Origin: Sipunculus nudus
Taxonomy: Eukaryota > Annelida > Sipuncula > Golfingiida > Sipunculidae
Reading direction: 5' to 3'
NCBI GenBank assembly: GCA_026874595.1
Contig: CM049306.1
Coordinates: 9,755,019-9,819,018, forward strand
DNA: 64,000 nt
The translations under genes and the position numbers were made by a program. The notes beneath the pieces were generated by a model. It saw only the letters and a program-made list of their open reading frames with translations, searched no databases and was not told the DNA's origin. Each line of letters opens with the position of its first letter. The stretch's first letter is position 1. Of the stretch, positions 57,930 to 64,000 are shown piece after piece.

Positions 57930-60900
57930 TTTAGGTCATTGATAATGCAGAATAAATAAAAAAATGCAATAGAGATGCAGTAGAATAATCATAAAGTAGT
58001 AAATGTAATTAATTTTTCATTCATCTTCAAATGATTACTGCATGACTCCTACACAGACTAATGAGCCCTTTGAAAAGCATGCTGTGTAAATTGGTCTCCT
58101 GTTGAGACCTTTGACTTAAGCTCTGATGTTGGTTATTAAATATATATTAGCTGAAAACTAAACAAGAGTTTTGATGGATAATCATATGGCATGGATAATT
58201 AAATATAATGATTTTATATGGCAAGGGACATTTTAAGTGTCATATCCAAAGCAAAATACCAGCCATTAATAATAAATCCTTTTGTCATGATAAATCATTC
58301 ATTTAGTACTAAAGATATGAAATGATGAAAGCGACTAGAATAATAAAGAGACAGTGAGAATAATGGTGGCACATGGGTGCACATATTAAATATGTTGTTT
58401 TCTGTTAATGTGGTAATTAATTTCTGATAGGTCTCCGTACATGACAAGATACCATCTTTCTTTGTATATGAATATTGTTATATGAATAAGATACATGGGT
58501 CCAGTAGCTAGCGAGACTGAAATACTTCTTCCTGTATGTTTTGTGATGGCAAACGGGGAGAAAAACAATGAGTTAAACAAAAACAAGAGACAAAAATTGC
58601 AAACCCCTGCTAAAAAGTGTCATATATAAACTAGATCAAACAATAGATCATTGCTAAAACATAGTGAATTCTATCTGGATATTGTTATATTTCTCTCGTG
58701 TGTTACACATTGTATAGTGATTCTGCAAGTATCTCTATGTTAAATCCTGGCTGGTTTGGTTAAGTGGTACTGGTAATTCTCCTTATACACTCTATCAATA
58801 ACTGCATGTCATGTATGATCAATAGTATGTGTATACTACAGACAGACAAACTAGCAAACTATGGACAGATAACAATAATAAAACACATGAATCATAAACA
58901 TCCATAATATAAAATATGGGTCATGAATATCCACCAAAATCCATTGGTAGATGATATGTTATTAATTATGTATTAAATTTACACACAAATCTTGAATGGT
59001 ACTCTGTGGGTCTGCAAAAAAATCCTGAACCATACATTTTTCTGGGTCCATACAAAAATTTAAGTGTGAGAGCAAATATTTGACTTGTTGTAGCAGACCA
59101 GAGGAAAACTGGGGGAGCATGCTTACTGGACAGGTATATAGATATTGCTGTTGGTTTGTTCATTCAAATGTTTTCTTTGCTGTAGCTCCATTGCTGAAAG
59201 GGTTACATTGAAGAAAGATTTGAGGCTGTATTTATCAATAAGGTTGTAAAAAAAGGACTGGTATTGCAGGTACAAAGCCTTAGAATGGTTGCCTTCATTA
59301 CTAAATACCTACTGAGCCAGTCATGAAACCATAGCTACTGTTCTGTTAACCTGAACCGCTCTGACCTGTGTACAACATTGCTACATGCAACCAGTGATAA
59401 TAGATTGTCATGTGAAAATTTTCTGCCAGTTAAGCCTTATATCCTAGATATGTACCTGTAATGCAAAAGGAAACCACCCCCCCCCCCCACATGATGGGGG
59501 CTTGCATGCCTTAAAAGGTATAAGGATAAAGGTATTAGTATACAGTATATACTATATAGTTGCCTACAGTAGGATTACTTAATTATTACCATTCCACATG
59601 ATTATTAAATAGCCGTAGATATGTAAAGGTGGGAGCTTTTGGTTAATTTTGTGGGCTTCAAGTGCATCCCCAAGCTTTTACAGGTAGTGTGCACATGCTG
59701 TTAACTTGATACTATGCTCCACATCCAAGGGGACGCTCAAATCCCCTTGGCAGTGCTCTTCTTCATTCAGTGTTGTACTGATTTTCACACTGAGCAAGTT
59801 TAATACATGTATTCAGACTAATTATGCCACTGTTGCCAGGGAATGCTCCAAATTATAGTGCACATCTTATATGTCAGATGTCACTTTAATTTTCATTGGA
59901 ACCACAAATACTAGTGGAAGAAATTATTTGTAAAATATTTGATAATTAAAGAAGAAAAATGACCAATGATAATATCAATTATTGATAATTTTTTGTAGCT
60001 TACATAGTACTGCTAAATCTGCTGTACAGAATAATAGATAAAATATTGACCGATCAAATAAAGCCTGATATGTACATAATGCTGAAATGTCAAGGTAACG
60101 GCCTGGCTGTTGTCTTTTGGTACCTGCAAAGGGGTTCAGTTTTAATTATGTTCACTATTTATTGTCTTGTCTTTCTTATATCTCTGATAGAAATATGTTA
60201 GTTTATCCGAATAATATGATTTCATGAGATCTGCATACTTAATTATTTTTGATCATTCATTGAAAAATGCAACCAGTGTAATTGTATATGACAGAAAATG
60301 ACCAGTCATCAAAATAATTGATTAATTAATTGGTACACCACTTACAAACAGCATCAGTGTATCGATACAAGTACATCTTCCATACCAACATGATATCTGA
60401 CGATGCATCACAATGTTTTGTTGCTGTGGTATGTCATTACAGCACTAATGACAATGCTCTCATTGATGTTTGTGAGGTTCTACATACCTTCAGTTGGCCA
60501 TACGAAATGAAATATGAAAGTAAAGATATGTGTTCAGTCATTTGCAGTGTTTACATTTCTAGAATTAGAAACTAGTTATTGCAATAAACGAAATAATGTG
60601 AGACTGCTTTGAAAAATATGTGCTTTGTGGAAAAAAAAATTTATTTCATTAATAATCCCTTTCTGGACTTGATTTATAATAATAATTACATTAATTGATT
60701 AATAAATCACATGGTATGCATCTGTTTGTCAGAGGCTTCAAGGGATAGAGGGATCTAGATAATTAAGCTGCTTCAGTTCAGTTTTGGGCTCATATCTTTA
60801 GTGAGTTCAATAGAAAATATATAAATTTGTTAAACGTTTTTTTTAAGGAAAAATGTCTGTCACCTTAAAAATAGAACATTACTGCATGTTTTATTTAAAA

Positions 60901-61319
60901 CAGTTATTTCATTATTACTAATCAATTTTGTTGTCTGTAATGAGTTCTTTGGAAGGACTGAATATCATATGGAAGTCAAATTTCTTCCTTACGTGTATAG
61001 AAATGTTTAACAGAATTATGTATATTGAAATATATGTCTACATTCTGTGTTCAAGCAATGATCAGAGTTTATTATCTAATATTAGTCCATATCGGCCACC
61101 CAGCTCATAAAGCAAAACAATGCCCTATAATGGTCAAGGTCATGGTTTACATAATGGACAAGGTTTACTGAGGATCAGTTTTAGTTTGATTTGCCTATGG
61201 CATGAAAAAACAGTAAATATATATCTGCCTCTGTGTGTCTCAGTAGGTTTAAAATTGGTAAAGAAAACTGAAAGCCTATGTCTGTACACAAATGCCTTGG
61301 GAAATATGTACTTATTCTG
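57930..61319. other. Noncoding stretch
   Basis: About 3.4 kb of AT-rich sequence with a poly-C tract at about 59474-59487. No gene, RNA or shared repeat recognised; ORFs at 58386, 58966, 60330 and 60928 have no domain features. Confidence 0.5.
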
Positions 61320-61395
61320 ATTACACCAAGCTGTGGCAGACTTGAACCCAGGTGAGGCAAGAATATTAACCACTAACCATGGTTTGCTGCTAACT
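61320..61395 (-). repeat. tRNA-derived SINE head
   Basis: On the minus strand GGTTAGTGGTTAATATTC (A-box-like) is followed by CTGGGTTCAAGTCTGCC, a good B box, at tRNA-like spacing. This fits a tRNA-derived SINE head. The body is not matched elsewhere in the window. Confidence 0.55.
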
Positions 61396-61962
61396 TTATA
61401 TGACTTCAGTCTGCTCCACCAGAGGGTGCCCTTTGAATATTTGTGATTATTCTCTTAAACCTAAATATTATCACACAAATTGACACTAAAGCTCATGAGG
61501 GAGCAAAGGCCTATTAGAGATGTAAAAATTACATAACAAAAACCAACATGTCTATTTTGCAACCTTTTGTTTCTTTGTAACATTTTGGACGAGTCACATG
61601 GCCTCTCTCATGGGTTAGCAGACTCACTTTGACAATTACATTTTTTATGATATTTTTTAAACTTAACAACCTATTACAGTTTTTAAATGTATTTGTTTGA
61701 GCATATGGCCAGTGACATTGGCCTTCATCAGTTTGGCTGTAAAATAATATGTTATCTTAGATTTTGATTTTAATGAATTACTTAAACAGTTTATTCTAGA
61801 TAATTGGGCATTTGCCTTATTTCTCCTTTGCAGCTTACTTTCTGGATCTGATCTGTGAGTTTAAGAAAAGATTAACAAATTTCAGTGGGTGCCCTATTGT
61901 GGAAGAGACACAAGTATCAGTGACAATGCATACATACCAAGAACCTGTTCCAGTATATATAG

Positions 61963-62112
61963 CAAACCAGGTGAGAACATGATACATAAGAGGTTACAGA
62001 GTAGGTCCGATGTGGGAAAGGTAGATGAGTGTGCACACAAGCCTGATTTTTAAATTTTCCATACCAAACAAATCCTGGTAACCTCTTATGTATCACGCCC
62101 AAACCTGGTTTG
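61963..62112. mobile_element. 150-bp foldback element
   Basis: Arms 61963-61997 and 62078-62112 are reverse complements over about 35 bases with about five mismatches (CAAACCAGG...GATACATAAGAGGTTAC). The 80-base middle is unpaired. I found no clear target duplication. It looks like a small MITE or foldback element; RNA from it would form a long hairpin. Confidence 0.75.
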
Positions 62113-62157
62113 ATATTTATTACCCAACCAGCTGTAGGAATGCATATTTTTTTCGAG

Positions 62158-62560
62158 TAAATTTAAAATATGAAGAGGGACTATTTCTTTATAGTAAATA
62201 TTTTAATATGAAATTTTATTGATGCCTGACATGTATAACATGACTTGTATTCCTACACCCACATGCATATTCTTACATAGAACTAAAGTGATCCATGTTA
62301 AACATAAGAAATTAAATCTATAACCCTCTTTCACTCTTTATATAATAGCTAATTGTCAGTTTCAAAATTTATGGATGTCATTATCACTTACCAGCTACAT
62401 GCATATGTTTAATTTCAAAATAATAAGAGGCTATATTTCGAAGTAGTAAACATTTTATATGGTATTTCATTGATGTCTGACACGTCACACATTGCGATTC
62501 TTACACAAACAGTGATTCATATAAATCATAAGAAAAATTAAATTTGTAACCCTCTAAAAT
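62158..62560. repeat. Direct duplication of about 170 bp
   Basis: 62158-62335 and 62412-62560 share GTAAA-ATTTTATATG-TATTTCATTGATG-CTGACA, TTCTTACA, GTGAT-CAT, CATAAGAAA-TTAAAT and TAACCCTCT in the same order, with moderate divergence. No gene. Confidence 0.65.
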
Positions 62561-62564
62561 GCAA

Positions 62565-63170
62565 CTATAATTATAAGTCCTAAGCCTGTTTGGAGGTATG
62601 GAACTCATGAAAATACATGTATGATGCGGGGCCGAACAGGTGAGGCATAAAATTAATTAAATAAGTTAAGTGTTAGGCTTAGGCTAAACAACTGATAACA
62701 GTATTAACATAAACAGACATGCATGAGCACAAATATGGGTTGGTAAGTAAAACTGGTAGCATCCTTGATAACTGTGAGAACTTGAATGAAACGGGGTTCA
62801 TCACAAAAAGTTGTGTTTACATCTGACAATCAATGCTATGTGTACATGCGTAAAAATATACTAAAATAAGGCAGTCTGCTTAAAAGTGAAGGAGACGTTT
62901 GTGAATTAACTTTTTATTCATGATATATAAATAAAAACTATATATGTACAGTTATGATAATGTTCTTAAAATATGTTTCCAAATAGATTTTATAACATTA
63001 AAGACTTGAGATAGTAAAGTGAATGGTTATAACATAATTTTTTTTAATGTTTTGTTATATCCTGTTATAATTTGTTATTTTGATATGTTATTTTTTTCAT
63101 TCTATTTAAATTATTACATTTTAGAAATGTCATATGAAAAAATTCTCATAACTCTTTTAGAATATAGTTG
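62565..63170. other. Noncoding stretch
   Basis: AT-rich sequence with no recognised gene or repeat. Confidence 0.45.
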
Positions 63171-63173
63171 TAT

Positions 63174-63745
63174 CCCCAGACAAAGTCGGGGGATACTATG
63201 TTTTCATACCGGTCCCACCGCTGCCACCGCCGCCGCCACATATAAATCTTGTTGGAGCAATAACCCAAAAAATATTTCACGGAAAATTACCAAACTTGGT
63301 ATATGTATAGATATGGGTAAGAGGACGACGCCTATTTAAAATGAGGTCATGACCTTGACTAGGAGAGTGTCCTTGACCTTGAATAAGTCCAATTTTGGGG
63401 AAAATCACACAAATTCTTTAATATCTCAAGAAATCTTGCATGGATTTATCCCAAAATCAAGTTGATGGAAGATCATGGATAGGGTTGTCATGTTCCAGAA
63501 ACTGGTGGCACCACCTATTATTCTTTGTTTTCGTGCCGTTTAATACCCCCAAAATTGCCACCTTACAGTACTGTGAGCATTATAAGTCAAAAACTAATGG
63601 ACAGATTTCTTTTATATTATGCATATACATAGGTATGGGTTATGGGATGATGCTTATTTAAATTGGGGTCATGACCTTTCCTATAATAGTGGCCTTGACC
63701 TTGAATATTGCCATATTTGGTGAAAATCACACACTTCTTATGATA
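63174..63745 (+). mobile_element. Family B element, copy B3, 3' part replaced or outside the window
   Basis: The 5' hairpin CCCCAGACAAAGTCGGGG is intact, with GGATACTATGTTTTCATACC and a CCGCTGCCACCGCCGCCG run. The first body unit is very close to B1 and ends in GGTGGCACCACC at about 63503, followed by a partial second unit. At about 63745-63760 the sequence changes to family C type. Confidence 0.7.
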
Positions 63746-63759
63746 TCTCCAGTGTTGAT

Positions 63760-64000
63760 AGCCATATGGATTTCAAACATGACTTATGTATGGCCCACCA
63801 CTAAAGTAAGAACGCTATAGGTTCTAGGGTCATGAGGTCAAAGGTCAAGGTCACTGGACTGGCATTTTAAAAGATACTGTGGATGCATTTTAAGCCAAAC
63901 TTTCATCCCAGGTCTTCCATCTTGAATATATAGCTCACTTGCCAATAGTGGATGATCCATATAAATTTTCGGGTCACAAGGTCAAAGGCTTTTATTGATG
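63760..64000 (+). repeat. Family C fragment, cut by the window end
   Basis: It has ATATGGATTTCAAACATGAC, TGGCCCACCACTAAAG, and GAGGTCAAAGGTCAAGGTCAC (63835-63860 region), followed by a second unit start. It runs past the window end. Confidence 0.65.

Noticed and set aside
61834-61854. A 21-base microexon with good acceptor and GTGAGT donor, in a phase compatible with the candidate exon at 5430
   Set aside because: A match this short is expected by chance in 60 kb, and nothing supports a link to the first exon.
63174-64000. Treating B3 plus the following sequence as one intact family B element
   Set aside because: The body changes to family C type at about 63750 and no family B 3' end occurs before the window ends.

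Overview
This 64 kb window is AT-rich animal nuclear DNA made almost entirely of repeats. The repeat types resemble those of molluscan genomes, and a bivalve is my best guess; this is inference, since no single-copy marker gene is visible. I see no complete host gene. The best host-gene candidate is a possible first coding exon at 5430-5613 (+), with an in-frame stop upstream, a GTAAGT donor, and a CpG-richer flank holding CRE-, YY1- and NRF1-like sites.

Layout: 1-12 kb is mostly unique noncoding DNA with two minisatellites, two copies of a dispersed repeat, a SINE-like copy and the candidate exon. 12.2-13.0 kb is a 36-bp minisatellite and 13.4-14.7 kb a family of roughly 290-bp units. From 16 to 55 kb the window is dominated by dispersed noncoding elements that I sort into families A-F. 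Families A, B, D, E and F share one plan: a T-run, a 5' inverted-repeat arm often folded as a hairpin, a CpG-rich short run, a body of tandem units carrying the palindrome GGTGGCGCCACC, the matching 3' arm, a second palindrome, then CTAG or CTTG followed by T. This resembles non-autonomous Helentron-type elements. Two insertions (A5 in D3, A3 in F2) can be mapped against uninterrupted paralogous copies in the same window.

The only substantial protein-coding sequence is a decayed Ty3/Gypsy LTR retrotransposon on the minus strand (48464-54889). It has 171-bp LTRs, a GTCAC target duplication, a PBS and a polypurine tract, and its gag-protease-RT-RNaseH-integrase order is intact. It is broken by two in-frame TGA codons, at least three frameshifts, and a 1402-bp TA-flanked transposon inside gag. 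It lies in a four-level nest: family D element > family A element > Ty3 element > TIR transposon.

55-64 kb is mostly unique noncoding DNA with tRNA-derived SINE remnants, a 150-bp foldback element, two pairs of direct duplications and another family B copy at the window edge.
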